Below, piece by piece: positions 10,457 through 22,734 of a stretch of 64,000 bases of DNA. A program made the translations under genes and the position numbers. Numbering within the stretch: the first letter of the stretch is position 1; each line of letters begins with the position of its first letter. Source of the stretch: Lunularia cruciata (Eukaryota; Streptophyta; Marchantiopsida; Lunulariales; Lunulariaceae); contig OX419756.1 in assembly GCA_948567375.1 (NCBI GenBank), positions 55,256,333 to 55,320,332 on the forward strand, written 5' to 3'. The notes under the pieces are model-generated. The model was not told where the DNA came from and made no database searches. It was given only the letters and a program-made list of their open reading frames with translations.

Positions 10457-11335
10457 GGTACTGGTGACACTTTTGGATGATTGAGCTCCTACAATTTGTG
10501 GGCCAATTTTTGTAGCAACAAGACTCTTTACCCAAAATTTAGGGTTCATCTTGACCTCTACACCGAATAGTTTTCCATAGGCATTTGGGTAAATGCATCT
10601 ACCAATTGCTTCTTACCTTCCACATATGTGATCATTATATTGAACCTTTGTTGCCACTCTGCCCATTGAATTTGTCAGCAAGATAGATCTTTTTGTGTCT
10701 CAAGGTAGACTAGAGGTTTGTAATGTGTTTCCACTACAAATGCCTTTTTACCAAGATAGTGCTTCCAATGTTTGGTTGCAAGAACTATGACCAACTCTTC
10801 TTGTTTAGTGGTGTGATAGTTTCATTTTACAAATAATAGCTTTCAAGAGAAATATGCAATTGGATGCCATCCATCATGCCATTCTTGTGGTAGGAATGCT
10901 TCTATTGTTATGTTTGATGATCTCTAGCCTACTTGATTGAATATTTGGAGTCATACCATTTCAAGATTGGTGCATATAGTAATGCATTTTTCAATTCCTA
11001 AAAGGCTAATTCTTGTATGGTTCCTCACATCCACTTCTTTCTCTTGCCAAGTGGTGCCATTAGAGGCTATGCAACCTTGGAGAAGTCCTTGACAAATCAA
11101 CACAGAACCCTATCAATCCCAAAAAACTCTTGAGTTGAGTCAAATATTCTACATCACTCCATTTCTGAATGATTTCTATTTTATATGTTAACACTTGTAT
11201 ACCTTTTGCATATATGCCCAAAGTAGTCTACTTTAGACTTACCAAAATTGCACTTTGAGATTTTTTTGTACAATTGATTGTATTGTAGAATCTAGAGGAC
11301 TTTTCATAGATGTTGCTTGTGTTCCATCATTATCT
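10457..11335 (-). pseudogene. A#2 integrase start, RNase H and end of RT (decayed)
   Basis: It aligns at nucleotide level with A#1 from about 7,480 to 8,340, but with stops in every frame and no ORF above 60 codons. It stops where the solo B LTR begins at 11,336 and resumes at 12,025. Confidence 0.75.
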
Positions 11336-12024
11336 TGTAACACCCATTTGTGCATGTATGTACTATTATGATTTTAGTTTGGTATTATAAGTACTTGAGA
11401 GATATTATTTATGTAAAGATAAAAGATGGTTCTACATAGTCATGATTATCTAAAGTTAGTTGTACTTAAGATAGAGGAGACCTTACTTTAGAGGAAATGG
11501 AAAAGATGAGCACCACTATTTTGGATTCTAATGTGTTGACTTGGTATTATTCCTAGGTGTTTGGCTTTGGAGAAAGAGTTGAGAACTCTTAGATCCACAA
11601 GCCTTTTTGTTTTGGATTCTTCTATAGTCCAAGTAAAGCCCATGTGGAGAAATCCTTGACTTAGTGGTTGAGTCAAGACAAGACCACATGCTCAGGAGAA
11701 TATTCCTATGAGTATGGATATTCCTTTAGCTTTTTGACTTTCTTTGACTTTTAGGCTAGTAACTTGAGTTTTTTTAGTGATTAGTAAGTTTGGTGTGTAG
11801 CTATTTCACAAGTAGATAAAGTAGGGATGAGGAGGTACTCATCATCCTTTCATTTGCAACTATCTTTCGTTCATTGAGTTCTCTAATGAACAATGGTTTG
11901 AGTCTTGGAGAGTTAACCTTGGAGGAGTATGATTGCGTTGAGGTTCTTTGCCTTCTTAGTCCATGGTGCGCTACCATAATAGCCATCAGAGGTTCATCTT
12001 GAGTGAGAGACATGCCGGCTCACA
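11336..12024 (+). mobile_element. solo LTR of the B (Athila/Tat-like) family
   Basis: The 689-bp block begins TGTAACACCC and ends GGCTCACA, matching the LTRs of element B at 14,109-14,797 and 20,754-21,441. The A#2 reverse transcriptase region continues on both sides. I cannot recognise a clear target duplication (left TATCT, right GTCCA). Confidence 0.85.
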
Positions 12025-12988
12025 GTCCAATTATAGACAAGGATGTCATCTAGGAAAATGATAAGAAATTTATCCAGTTATAGATGAAGTATGTCATTCA
12101 TCAAACTCATGAAAGTGATCGATGCGTTAGTGAGGCCAAATAGCATCACCAAGTACTCAAAGTGATCATACCTCATTTGAAAGGCAATTTTGTAAATGTC
12201 ATTCTCTGCAATGTGGATTTAGTGAAGTGTTTTGCTTTGTTGAGTTGATCAAACAAGTCATCTATGCAGGGCAAGGGGTTTTTTTTCCTTCACCATTTGT
12301 TGATTTAGGCCCCAATAGTCAAGGCACATATGCATTATACTATCTTTTTTCTTCATAAACAAAACAAGAGCTCCATGTGATGATATGCTAGGTTGGATAA
12401 ACCCTTTCTATAATGTATTCTCAATTTGAGCTTTACATCCTCCAACTCATGAGATGAGAGACGATATGGGGCCTTACAAGGAGATGTTTTCCCAAGAATT
12501 ATCTCAATTTTATGATCTATTATTCTTTTTGGTGGTAATCTTGAAGGTAGGTCATCCAAGAAGACATCTTGAAACTCATTAACTACATCCTTCAATTTCT
12601 CATGAAATTATCCATCAAGTTGTGTTCTCTATACTTCTCTTATTAGGCCCATGAAATATCTATCTATTTTACATGTAGTTGTTGTCACTATGACATAGAG
12701 AGGTAACTCTTGCTTGTATGCTCTCTCTTTAAACCAAAAGATCTTCCATTTGCAAAATTTCACTACTTTTTTCCTCCAATTGACTATGGAGTTGTAGTGA
12801 TTCATCTGTATCATACCTAAGATTGCATCATAATACGCTAACAGTATCATTTGCCACTCAATTGTTTCATGATACTCCTCTACTAATAGTGTTATCTTTC
12901 TAGGTAATGATTCAATCCTCTCTGTGTGCCCATTAGGTAATTTTATTTCTTCTTTAGATCCGTCTCCACCCTTATTGCAACAAAGCAA
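12025..12988 (-). pseudogene. A#2 reverse transcriptase and protease
   Basis: The frame at 12,353-12,595 begins with [12 protein letters not shown], identical to the A#1 RT start, and keeps PPKRIIDHKI. The frame at 12,629-12,988 is the protease and linker, with LAYYDAILGM and IVNWRKKVV. Frameshifts separate the parts. Confidence 0.82.
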
Positions 12989-12999
12989 GACAATAAATT

Positions 13000-14108
13000 C
13001 TTTGTTGGTTCATGGTCTATCAATACTCTCACTAAATTGCCTTCTAGGATTCCATTTACAACAATCAAATGTGAGCTTTTCTTCCTCAATCTTCACACAA
13101 TTTTCCTTTTCCTTCCCCTACTTTTTTGCTTCTACATTCAGCCAATAAGGCCATGAGGTACATTTATTGGCAATCTTTATTTTCCAATGTGATTTCCATA
13201 TCCTCCTCTTCAATTCATCTCTCCATGTTGTTCAAAGATTGCCTATATGGAGGCTGAGGGCCTCTAGGAAAATAAGTATGATAATAAATGGCTAGATACC
13301 CAACTTGGCCACAATAGTCACAAGAATGTTATTATGCTCAAATCCCTTCCCCTTATGGGATCCTATCTCTCCTTTCTTTGACCTGTCTTTGTTCTCCTTG
13401 GAGCAATTGTGCTCCTTGTTCTCAAAATAGAATGTTACCCAATTCCATAGGAATTGATCCATCAAAGAGTTGTGGTTCACCTGATAATTTTGAGTCAAGA
13501 CTACCTTTTCACCTCTTCCAAGTTCCCCTAATATTCTCTGAGCACAAGCAATGTCTTCAAAAATTGTGCAAGGTTTTGTACCATTACTTCTTGGCGGATT
13601 TAACCCTCATTTGAAATTATCCAAAGTTTTTGCTGGACTCATGTTGATTGTTGTGACTTTTAGATCAAGGAATGCATCCACATGTTCTTGTACATTGTTC
13701 TTTTATTTCAACCTCCATAGTTGAGTTTTGGCCATTTGCACAAAATTTGCGGATTGGAAGTTCTTCAATAGTCCTTCCTACATGGCAGTCCAAGTGACCG
13801 GTCTTCCTTTTGCCAACATTGATAATTCTTAAGCATTGTACCATGTGAAGGATTTATTGGTCAAGTACTCACATACAAACATGCATGCATAATTATTGGT
13901 GATTTTAGTTATGAACAATCAAAACTATTGATTCATTCTTGAAATCTAGCTCTCTACTACTCCCATGGAACATTGTCCCTTGTAAGGGTCAATATTGCAT
14001 TTCTTCTTTATCTATAGTAACAATGTGGCCTCATTGTTGATCGGTGTTGGTGTCATTGGCATGAATGACTCTCCATGTACTTTGGCTGTTGGTATTGGGT
14101 TTTGGAAT
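13000..14108 (-). pseudogene. A#2 gag, 3' part with damaged zinc knuckle
   Basis: This stretch lies between protease and leader and has no counterpart in A#1, so it is the gag that A#1 lost. Around 13,290-13,330 the complement encodes CDYCGQVGYLAIYY, a CCHC zinc knuckle in which the His and last Cys have become Tyr. It is interrupted at 14,109 by element B and resumes at 21,442. Confidence 0.65.
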
Positions 14109-14797
14109 TATTACACCTATTTGTACATTTGTGTGGTATTGTGATATTTAGTTTGGTATTACAAGTACTTGAGAGATATTATTTATATAAAGATAAAGTA
14201 TGGTTATACCTTAGTCATGATTATCTAAAATAAGTCATAGCTAAGATATAGAGTATCTTACTTTAGAGGAAGTAGAAAAGATGAGCACTACTATTTTGGA
14301 TTCTAGTGTATTGACTTGCTATTGTTTTTTGGTGTTTTTCTTTGAGGAAATAGTTGAGAACTCTTGGATCCACAAACCTTTTTGTTTTGGATTCTTTTGT
14401 AGTCTAAGGGTAGCCTATATGAATGAATTTTTGACTTAGTGGTTGGGTCAAGATAAGACCTCATGCTTAGGAGAATATTTCCCATGACTATGGATATTCC
14501 TTTAGCTTTGACTTTATTTGACTTTTAGCCTAGTAGCTTGAGTTACTCTAGTAATTAGTAACTTTGGTGCGTAATTATTTCATAAGTATAAAAATTAGGG
14601 GTGAGAGGTATTCATCATCCTATCATTTGCACCTATCTCTTTCTCATTGAGTTCTCTAATGAGCAATGTCTTGATTCTTGGACTGTTAGCCTTAGAGGAG
14701 TATGATGGAGTTGACGTTCTTTGCCTTGTTAGTCCATGGTGTGCTTCTTTAGTAGCCATTAGAGGTTCATCCTAAGTGAGAGATGGGCCAGCTCACA
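14109..14797 (+). mobile_element. 5' LTR of element B
   Basis: It matches the 3' LTR end to end. The first bases are mutated (TATTACACC instead of TGTAACACC) and it ends AGCTCACA. The primer-site-like run follows at 14,798. Confidence 0.85.
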
Positions 14798-14822
14798 TTT
14801 TTTGGTCCATTACCGGGATCTC
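14798..14822 (+). other. primer-binding site region of element B (decayed)
   Basis: The run TTTTTTGGTCCATTACCGGG sits immediately after the LTR. Athila/Tat elements carry TGGCGCCGTTGCCGGGG here, complementary to the tRNA-Asp 3' end. Several C-to-T or G-to-A type differences fit methylation decay. Confidence 0.6.
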
Positions 14823-15678
14823 TCTAGACGACCAAATAATATTCCGCGTACAATTCTATATTAGAAAAAAGGAGACTTTGAGAGCTCACTTAGAGAGAAC
14901 ATTAGGGGAAGAGAGTGCTAAACTTATGTTAGAGAACTTGGACCCATTTTTATATGTTGTAGTTAATTATGATGTCTTTAAGGTGATTTTGTATATCTTG
15001 TCTACATGAGAGGAGTTGGAGAGATTGTGTGAGGTGGATTGCAGATTTTGGGGATTATGGTGATTTTGGGCAAAATCTCAAGTTTTATATCTTGAATTTA
15101 AATCTATATTTATGATAGCTTGGGTTAATTTTCAATTAGCACACTTGAAATTATTGTGAGAGCTAATACATGCACTAAGCTAGAATGTTTGAAAGTTGAT
15201 AAGATAAATTGCTCATGCAATTGCATGCTCTTTGGAAAATTGTATAAAGTCTACCATTTCTTCAATTTCTGTGGATTTCTCTGAAACTTTTTGAGAAAAT
15301 TTAGTGCCTAGTATTATACCTTTTGGCACAAGAGCTAGAGAGATATCATTCTTGCACAAAAAGTTATGAGTTTGTAAAGTGAGAGGGATGGTTTTTAGAC
15401 CAAATCTGAAATATGTGTTGAATAGAAAGTTTTCTAGGCCAAACAACTCCATAAAAAGATCTGGAATTTTTTAGGGAGAGACATCTTGGGGTTGTGATCA
15501 ATTGTGACAAATGTCAGACTATTGTGACATACCAGTTGAGAGATTTGAGTGACATTGTAAGGAGGAGTCAAATCTACAGAGTTGAGATTTCATTCATGAG
15601 GAATGTATGAGCAACAAAAAAACATGTTTGAGTGTTTAGACTGATCTTGGGAACATGGAGTGTCACCAAGAATAGAAA

Positions 15679-16134
15679 TTGAGGCTATGTAAGGTTCCCC
15701 AAGGGTTTGAGGTGATTGTAGAGGTGGATTTGAGGGAAAGAGAGTTTAGAATAGAATTTGAAGAGAGTGTTGAGAGGATCCAAAAACCTACACCACTTGG
15801 AGGAAAGAGTGAGTCTAAGTGCTTTTTATGTGGAGAGAAGGGACATAAGACAAGTTCATGTCCATTGACCTTTGATAGCAAGAGATTGAGTGAAAGGAGA
15901 GGTTTACTTGACTTGGGTTTTCATGTTGGACTTTCTTTACCAAGATTGAGAGGGAGAAGATCTAAGGCCAAGGAGTTGTGTGAGATTTGTGGAGTGGAAA
16001 GACTTCCCAAAGGACATGAGTTTAGTGGAGTAAAAGAACTTTTTGAGAATTTGGTGAAGGTTCTTGGAGAGAGTCTAAGTACAGCTACAGAAATACTACC
16101 ACCTTCATCAATCTTTGAGAAACTTTTTCTTTGA
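15679..16134 (+). pseudogene. zinc-knuckle protein in the gag region of element B
   Basis: An open frame of 151 codons contains CFLCGEKGHKTSSC, a perfect C-x2-C-x4-H-x4-C knuckle, at about residues 48-61. A second Cys/His-rich stretch, CEICGVERLPKGH, follows near residue 101. The region between 14,823 and 15,678 shows nothing recognisable apart from a 77-codon open stretch at 14,776-15,009. A second, separate knuckle occurs about 900 bp downstream. The ORF may be a gag part or a captured host zinc-knuckle gene. Confidence 0.55.
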
Positions 16135-16399
16135 GGATGCAACACTTACAAGGTATGAGTCAAAAAGGCAAAATAGAGAGAAGAGAGATGTGCAAGAAGA
16201 GTCTTGGGAAAATTTGACTTCAACATTCATTGAGAACTTTCTTCTTTATGAGAGTAAGAAAGATTGATGAGTGAGGTTACCTTTCTCAAACAAGTAGATG
16301 GAAAGAAAGTGAGAGTCTATGTAGAAAGAGTGGAGAAGTTAGAGTCCAAATTTTGCATAGTGTTGAGGAAGCTTAAAGATGATGTGGAGACTACTATGA

Positions 16400-16957
16400 T
16401 TGACATAGAACAAGATTGAAGCTATCAAGATTGCAATTCATATGGAGCAAAGTTTGCAAGGAGATGAGAGTGATTTGGTGATGAAGGAGGTTGTGCATCC
16501 TTCTTAAGGCTACAAGTATGGTGGATCTTTTGATACACCACAATTATTAGTTGCTCAAGTTCTTGCACTTCTACCAAAAGATCCACTTCAAACCATCACA
16601 AAACAACTTGTAGATCTCAAGATCAATGTGGTGCAACTGGGGGAGAAGAGAGAGGTGGATCAAAATGCTAGGAGAAGGTCTAGGAGTTAAGGAAGCTATC
16701 CATATAGATGATACAAACCAACCAATAATTTGAATGATAGAAATTGTTTTGGTTGTGGAAGAAGAGGCCACATCCAAAAGAATTGCCCAAATTCCATTTA
16801 CCATGGAGGAAGGGATTATGAGAGAGCCAATAGAGGGAAAGAAGGAGGTAGTGAAACCCAAGTGGCTCCTAATCCAAAGAAAGATAAGGGGATAACATCC
16901 ATAGATGTGGTTAAAGCAAGTATGAGAAGAGAGAGTGCTCAAACTCCAAGGTCTTAA
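16400..16957 (+). pseudogene. element B gag, nucleocapsid-like region
   Basis: The frame at 16,730-16,957 encodes CFGCGRRGHIQKNC, a retroviral-type C-x2-C-x4-H-x4-C knuckle that binds packaged RNA in the family. It sits directly upstream of the protease as expected. The upstream part (about 16,400-16,700) is in other frames with stops. Confidence 0.7.
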
Positions 16958-17339
16958 TTTGAAGTTGTTGGTACAAGAGGAGAAGAGAGCTTGTTTTGCA
17001 AAGGATGTACATTCTTCTCAAGAATTTATTCCTAGCAAGGATACTCCTATATCTACTAGTAGCACTTGCATCTCAACACTATCAACAACAAAGAATCCAA
17101 GGAAGAAGTTGGGGATGGAGGACTTCTTGATCTCAAAGCAATAATTAAACTACAATGTGTTGGAGAGGATGTTGGTAGTCATAAGGCTAACATTAGAGTG
17201 GGTCAACTGATTGCTTTGAACCCTACCTTGAGAAAGGAGCTTAAAGGTGGTTTGAGTTTTCCAAGGAGCAAGAGGGAGAAGAAGGCAAAAGCTCAATATC
17301 AATGGGGGTGGTAGATGCCAAACCAGCACCATGGAAGAC

Positions 17340-17640
17340 TTGTGAATATGCCTCCTAGATTGATGTGAGAGTGAATGGTCACAACATCAAGGAGGCATTA
17401 GTTGATGGAGGATCAATAGTGAATGCTATGTCAGAAATGTTGATGAAGAAGTTGGGTATAATACCCTCTAGACCTTCAACATTTGTGATGAGCATGACAA
17501 ACAAGTAACAAGTTTGACTAGTAGGGGTGATGACAAAGTGGTAGTTTCAATTATGGGAGTTCAAAATCTCATGACTTTCCAAGTCTTGAAGGATTCAAGC
17601 TATGATTTGCTTCTTGGGGGGCCATGGATGAGAGCAACAC
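17340..17640 (+). pseudogene. element B protease (damaged)
   Basis: One frame reads IKEALVDGGSIVNAM, the retropepsin active-site block with D-G-G in place of D-[ST]-G, followed by KKLGI. Another frame ends with a LLGG-type block, the usual second half of the fold. Stops and a frame change break it. Confidence 0.6.
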
Positions 17641-18014
17641 GCACAATTGATTGAATGGCACAAAGGGTTCTTGAGAATTGGGCCATTGAACCATAGATTC
17701 ACAATTCTAGTCACTAACACCACCAACACTTCCCATTTAGATACACCATCTTCTGATTTTTGGGAATTAGATTTAGAAGAAGGAGCTTCAAGTGTGGACA
17801 CTTCCATGGAGGAGGGTGAATCTAAATTTGATTCAAATGTGTATCCCTTGTGTGATATGGATTTTGCACCTAAGCCAGAGGTTTTGAAGTGCCTAGATAA
17901 ATCATCATTGAGACTTGAGGAGATAGAGAGGATGTTATCTACCCTCAAGTATGGTCCAAATATTACCAAGGAGGAGAAAGTAAGATTTGAGGAGTTTTTT
18001 GCAAGTTCATCTAT

Positions 18015-18840
18015 GTGTCTGCTTTAAGTTACAAGAATCTAAAGGAAGCCTCCTGCGAGGAGCACAAGATTGAGGTGGAGTCACATGCAAGACCAGTCCA
18101 TCAAAAGCAAAATTTCATTAGTCAACCAATATCTTTGATTGTGAAGGAGGAGATTGATAATCTCAAGGAGGCCGTATTTATCTTTGAGGTGGAGAATTCA
18201 GAATGGGTGTCTCTTATTTTGATTGTGAAGAAAAGTGATGTGATTGTGATTTTGAAGAATAGTAAGCTTTGGGTATGTGTGGATTACAAGAAGCTCAATG
18301 TTGTTACTAAAAAGGACTATTACCCTATGCTATTCATTGATGAGATCTTAGAGTAGGTTGCAGGTCATGAGAGGTACAATTTTGGAGATGGTTATAACCA
18401 AATCAAGATTGCACAAGAGTATCAAAAACTCACCACATTCACCACACCTTAGGGGACTTATGCCTTCAAGGTCATACTTTTTGGGCTTTGTAATGCTCTA
18501 GCCACATTCCAACGGTTCATGAACAAGGTATACCAACCTTTCATTGGGAAATTTGTGAGAAATTTCATTGATGACTTTTGTGTCTATGGGGGCAAGGAGG
18601 AGCACTTTTAGCACCTGATCAAGGTCTTGTAATGCTTGGATGAAGCAAATGCATCACTTAAGCCAAAGAAGTAAATTTTTGGTTATGAAGAAAGTCTACT
18701 TTTGGGGCACATTATCTCCAAGGATGGAATAGAAGTTGACTCTAAGAAGGTGAGGAAAATCTCAGACCTTCCATTCCCTTCAAGCTTGACAAAGTCACAC
18801 CAATTCTTGGGGATCGTTGGGTACCATAAGAGGTTCATCT
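18015..18840 (+). pseudogene. element B reverse transcriptase
   Basis: The frame at 18,015-18,356 carries the LWVCVDYKKLN block. A later frame around 18,470-18,590 carries a GLCNA block and FIDDFCVYG, the catalytic DD box. At least three stops or shifts occur. The family is Ty3/gypsy, and the wording of the boxes is closest to the Athila/Tat group as I know it. Confidence 0.8.
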
Positions 18841-18865
18841 TCTCATTTGCGACAAGCCTTATGCA

Positions 18866-19340
18866 TTGACAACCTATATGAAGAAGGATGTAGAATACAT
18901 GGTGATTTTGGAAGACAAGGAGACTCTCAAAGGTTTTGAGGAACTTAAGCAATCTCTTGTTGTAGCTCCAATACTTGCTAAACATGATTGGAGTAAGCCT
19001 TTCATCCTCTATACTAATGCTTCCAATGTAGCTATAAGATGCACTCTTAGTCAATTAGATCAAGATAGGCATGATCATCCAATAGCTTATGCTAGTAGAC
19101 AGATGGTTTTAACCAAAAAGAACTACTCTATTTCGGAGAGAGAATGGTTGATAGTGATCTTTGGTCTAAAGAAGTTTAGACAATACTTGATTGGAGGGAA
19201 AGTTACCATTTTCACATATCACAATGCTTTGAATTACATCTTCAACAAGCCTATGTGGGAGGGAGGCTAGCAAGGTGGATGATACTCTTGTTTGAGTATG
19301 ACTACACCATTGAGGATAGGCTAAGGAAGAAACATGAAAT
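18866..19340 (+). pseudogene. element B RNase H
   Basis: The 134-codon frame contains FEELKQSLVVAPIL, then FILYTNASNVAIRCTL (first catalytic Asp position replaced by Asn), HPIAYASRQM and the SEREWLIVIFGLKKFRQYL block. All are standard Ty3 RNase H segments in the right order. Confidence 0.85.
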
Positions 19341-19346
19341 GCTGAT

Positions 19347-20700
19347 TTGTTATCTAGGGCCTATGATCATGATGAACATGAGCTAGTGGATGATTCCTTC
19401 CTAGATGAGGAGCTCATGACAATCTCAATCACTCAAGAGGTTCCAATGGAGTACACGGAGACTGTTACAAGAGGTATCTATTCAAAAGGGATGCATGCTA
19501 GGGAGAGGAAGGCCCTTGTAGCAAGATCTAGACCTTACACAATGGTGGAGGATATTCTTTTTCAGAAAGGAGCAGATGGTCTACTTCAAAGAGCAGTGGT
19601 TAAGGAAGAGTCTATCTTACTCATAAAGGAGTTTATTAAGGTTTAGTGTGTGGAAGACACTTTGAAGGAAAGGTGACTACTTTCAAGATTCTACATGACA
19701 TTACCGTCAAAGGGGGATTTCCAATGATTTTCTCGATTATTCCAAAAATTATCATGTTTGTGAAGCTTTTGATAGAAAGTCTACTTCCACTCCATCACTT
19801 AGATCAATTCCACTCCTAGAACCGTTTGAGACAAAGGGAATTGATTTTGTAGGTCCTCTCAATAGAACCCCAAGGATCAATCCGTATATTGTGATAGTTA
19901 TTGGTTACCTTACCAAGTGGCTTGAGGCTAGACCATTGAGGGACAAGAATGAAGATGAAGTTGGGAGATCTCTTTATGAACACATGATCACTAAGTTTGG
20001 GTGCCCTTTGGAGTTGGTTTCTAGTAGAGGAGGAGAGTTTACAAGAAGCATTTCTATAGCCATGCTACAACATTTCTCTATCACACATAGAGTAAGTACA
20101 TCATATAAGCCAAATTCCAATGGCTTGGCAAAGAGAACCAATCAGACCTTGTGCATGATGTTGGCCAAAGATAAAAACATGTAGGGGACTAAACATCATT
20201 GGGACAAGAGGATTCATGCAATTTTTTGGGAGTATAGGACAACCATGAAGACTTCCACCGGATATACTCCATTTGAATTGGTACATGGTATTGAGTCTAC
20301 CTTACCTATTCACTTTGATCTTTCTACCTCCCAAAGCATTCATAAGAAATTGAAGAAAACACAAGGAGGTGATGTAGAGAAGTCAAGGAGGGATCAACTC
20401 ATAGTATTAGAAGAGGCAAGAGAAATTACTATGGTTCAAGTGGAGCAAGCAGAAAGGAAACAAAAGGAGAGTTATGACAAGAGGCAAGGCAAGAAGAAGG
20501 TGGTGTCTTTCAAAGAAGGTGATTGGATAATGTTGTTTGATTTTATTTGATTCAAGAGAGTGCAAAATAAAATTTTGCCTAAGTACTTTGGACCTTTCAT
20601 AGTGGAGAAGGTGTGGGGCAATTACATGTACGATCTCAAGGAGTTGGGAGGAAGACACTTTGATAGGATTAACCATGATAAGTTAAAGATATATCATAGT
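19347..20700 (+). pseudogene. element B integrase
   Basis: Frames at 19,347-19,646, 19,891-20,184 and 20,245-20,550 cover the zinc-binding, catalytic core and C-terminal parts. The core has IGYLTKWLEARPL and KFGCPLELVSSRGGEF, where the second catalytic Asp of the family (VSDRGxxF) is replaced by Ser. YKPNSNGLAKRTNQTL follows. The C-terminal part ends near 20,705. No chromodomain follows. Confidence 0.82.
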
Positions 20701-20753
20701 AGGTAGAGAGACCTTCAGTTTGAAGACAAAGTGAAACTTAGTTTGGGAGTAAA

Positions 20754-21441
20754 TGTAACACCATTTGTGCATGTGTGTGGTATTGTGATATTTAGCTTGG
20801 TATTACAAGTACTTGAGAGATATTATTTATATAGAGATAAAGTATGGTTCTACCTTAGTCATGATTATCTAAAATTAGTCATAGCTAAGATAGAGTGGAT
20901 CTTACTCTAAAGTAAGTAGAAAAGATGAGCACCCCTATTTTGGATTCTAGTGTATTGACTTGGTATTATTTTTAGGTGTTTGACTTTGAAAAAAGAGTTG
21001 AGAACTCTTGGATCCACAAGCCTTTTTGTTTTGGATTCTTCTATAGTCCAAGGATAGCCTACATGAATGAAGTTTTGACTTAGTGGTTGGGTCAAGATAA
21101 GATCACATGCTTAGGAGAATATTTCCCATGAATGTGGATACTCTTTTAGCTTTTTGACTTTATCTGACTTTTAGCCTAGTAACTTGAGTCACTTTAGTAA
21201 TTAGTAACTTTGGTGCATAACTATTTCACAAGTATAAAAACTAGGGGTGAGGAGGTACTCATCATCCTTTCATTGCAACTATCTCTCTCTCATTGAGTTC
21301 TCTAATGAGCAATGTCTTGAGTCTTGGAGTGTTAGCCAAAGGAGTATGATGGAGTTGAGGTTCTTTGCTTTCTTAGTCCATGGTGTGCTACTATAATAGC
21401 CATCAAAGGTTCATCTTGAGTGAGAGACAGGCCGGTTCACA
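20754..21441 (+). mobile_element. 3' LTR of element B
   Basis: It begins TGTAACACC and ends GTTCACA, and matches three other B LTRs in the window. The preceding bases AGTTTGGGAGTAAA form a short purine-rich tract suited to plus-strand priming. Confidence 0.88.
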
Positions 21442-22146
21442 AAAAAACTCCCCTTTGTGCATTGCTTGATCATTCCTTAAGGTACATACATAATGCCTCC
21501 GTGGTCATCTTGATCTCCAAATACTCATTCAACATCCCTTGCATTCCTTGCACCAACTCTTGCAATTGCGGATCGATGATTCCTACACAAAACAACTACT
21601 CGATTACTATTTCTTACTTCAATAGAGGATTAATATGATCACTTGAGAGGGGGCCTTGGCTATTGGGACTACCTTTGTGACTTTAGAGGTTATCACTCAT
21701 TGATAATATTCCTCACAAAAATTGCATACTATGGAATCCCTAAACATTACTTTCAGTCTAACCACATAACAGATTTCTACTTGAGTGTTGAAAAGGAAAA
21801 GATTTGGTATATTTAGATCTATCATAAAAAAATTTAGATCATCAAATCCCACTCTTTATTGTAGATCATCATAGGCAATCATCAAGTTTTGTGAATTAAT
21901 CACTATATCCATGAACTCTCCTCCAAAATAGAAAACAAGATATACTCTCACTTGCTCATGCTGGATGTGTTAAATGTTGATGTGGGATGGATTCAAGAAT
22001 AAAAAGAAGGGTGCTGGATATTGTCCCGCTAGAGCCTCCATCCCATCCTCGGTTTCTCTCCTCGAAACTAATCAATCTTAGTAGCCCATGTTCTTCCAAG
22101 AGGGGTGATCCACTCTCTTGGGTTGAAACAACTACCATAATACCAT
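21442..22146 (-). pseudogene. A#2 gag 5' part and leader
   Basis: It continues the gag interrupted by element B. The block at about 22,060-22,146 matches the A#1 leader (9,640-9,711) base by base over long runs, ending in a decayed primer site (complement ATGGTATTATGG). No open frame above 72 codons remains. Confidence 0.7.
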
Positions 22147-22734
22147 TGTGATCTTCCAAGGATATGAAACCTTAAGAGAAATACAAGAGAAGAAACACAA
22201 AGTTTCATGTTCAATACTCTGATGCCCCAAAGGAGCACCTTGACTTTATTCTATAGCAAAGAGGATTCCCTCAAAGGAAGCTCCTCCCATGGATAGACGA
22301 CATGTCAACAACTCTACCCTTAGATTAGTTGCATGCGTGGATGACGTGTTGGTTTTGATCTTATTTGGTTGGTCAAACAATCTTTCACCAAAAGGAACAT
22401 TTAGAGAATATTCATGTAAAAATCTCAAAATTGCATGGATGAGGTACCATTGGAAAGTGCTTGACAAGACAAACAAGGGAAGAGAAGGCTAGCCAATTGT
22501 CACCTTTGGGGGGGGGGGGTAATAATCTACACATTTTTAGGCCTAATTTATCCATTAAGCCTCCAAAATTGGCTCTAAAGTTTTCATGCTATTTTTGCTC
22601 TTGCTCTATTAGTAGAAATTTTCTTTTGGTGACATGCCTATCTGATCTACCTAGCCCATCATACATAAAATCCTTCTAGATGTTACCAAGCTAATTTTCA
22701 CCTCTAGATAATATGTCTAGCTATTGGTATTACA
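22147..22734 (-). mobile_element. 5' LTR of A#2
   Basis: The block begins TGTGATCTTC next to the decayed primer site and ends GTATTACA. It is 588 bp, shorter than the A#1 LTRs because of internal deletions, and has a run of about 10-11 G near 22,508-22,519. The right flank AGTTG would be one copy of the target duplication; the other copy lies outside the window. Confidence 0.82.

Larger units (their letters stand above)
14109..21441 (+). mobile_element. Athila/Tat-like Ty3/gypsy element B, full length, decayed
   Basis: The element has two LTRs of about 689 bp (14,109-14,797 and 20,754-21,441). Directly after the 5' LTR the sequence reads TTTTTTGGTCCATTACCGGG, a decayed form of the TTTTTGGCGCCGTTGCCGGGG leader typical of Athila/Tat elements. 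Coding order is gag-like zinc-knuckle regions, protease, reverse transcriptase, RNase H, integrase; no chromodomain is seen. The body carries many stops. It is inserted within the gag of A#2, which resumes at 21,442. No clear target duplication survives (GGAAT versus AAAAA). Confidence 0.85.
1..22734 (-). mobile_element. Ty3/gypsy chromovirus A#2, old, nested and broken
   Basis: This is the outer element of the left half, read on the minus strand from its 5' LTR (22,147-22,734) and continuing off the left edge. Its surviving pieces are gag (21,442-22,146 and about 13,000-14,108), protease (12,629-12,988), reverse transcriptase (about 12,025-12,600), RNase H (10,457-11,335) and integrase (1,256-1,586 and 1-491). 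Each piece matches the corresponding stretch of A#1 at nucleotide level, which fixes order and orientation. The gaps are filled by a solo A LTR, A#1 with C#1, a solo B LTR and element B. All reading frames are broken, so it is a non-mobile relic. Its 3' LTR must lie outside the window. Confidence 0.85.
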
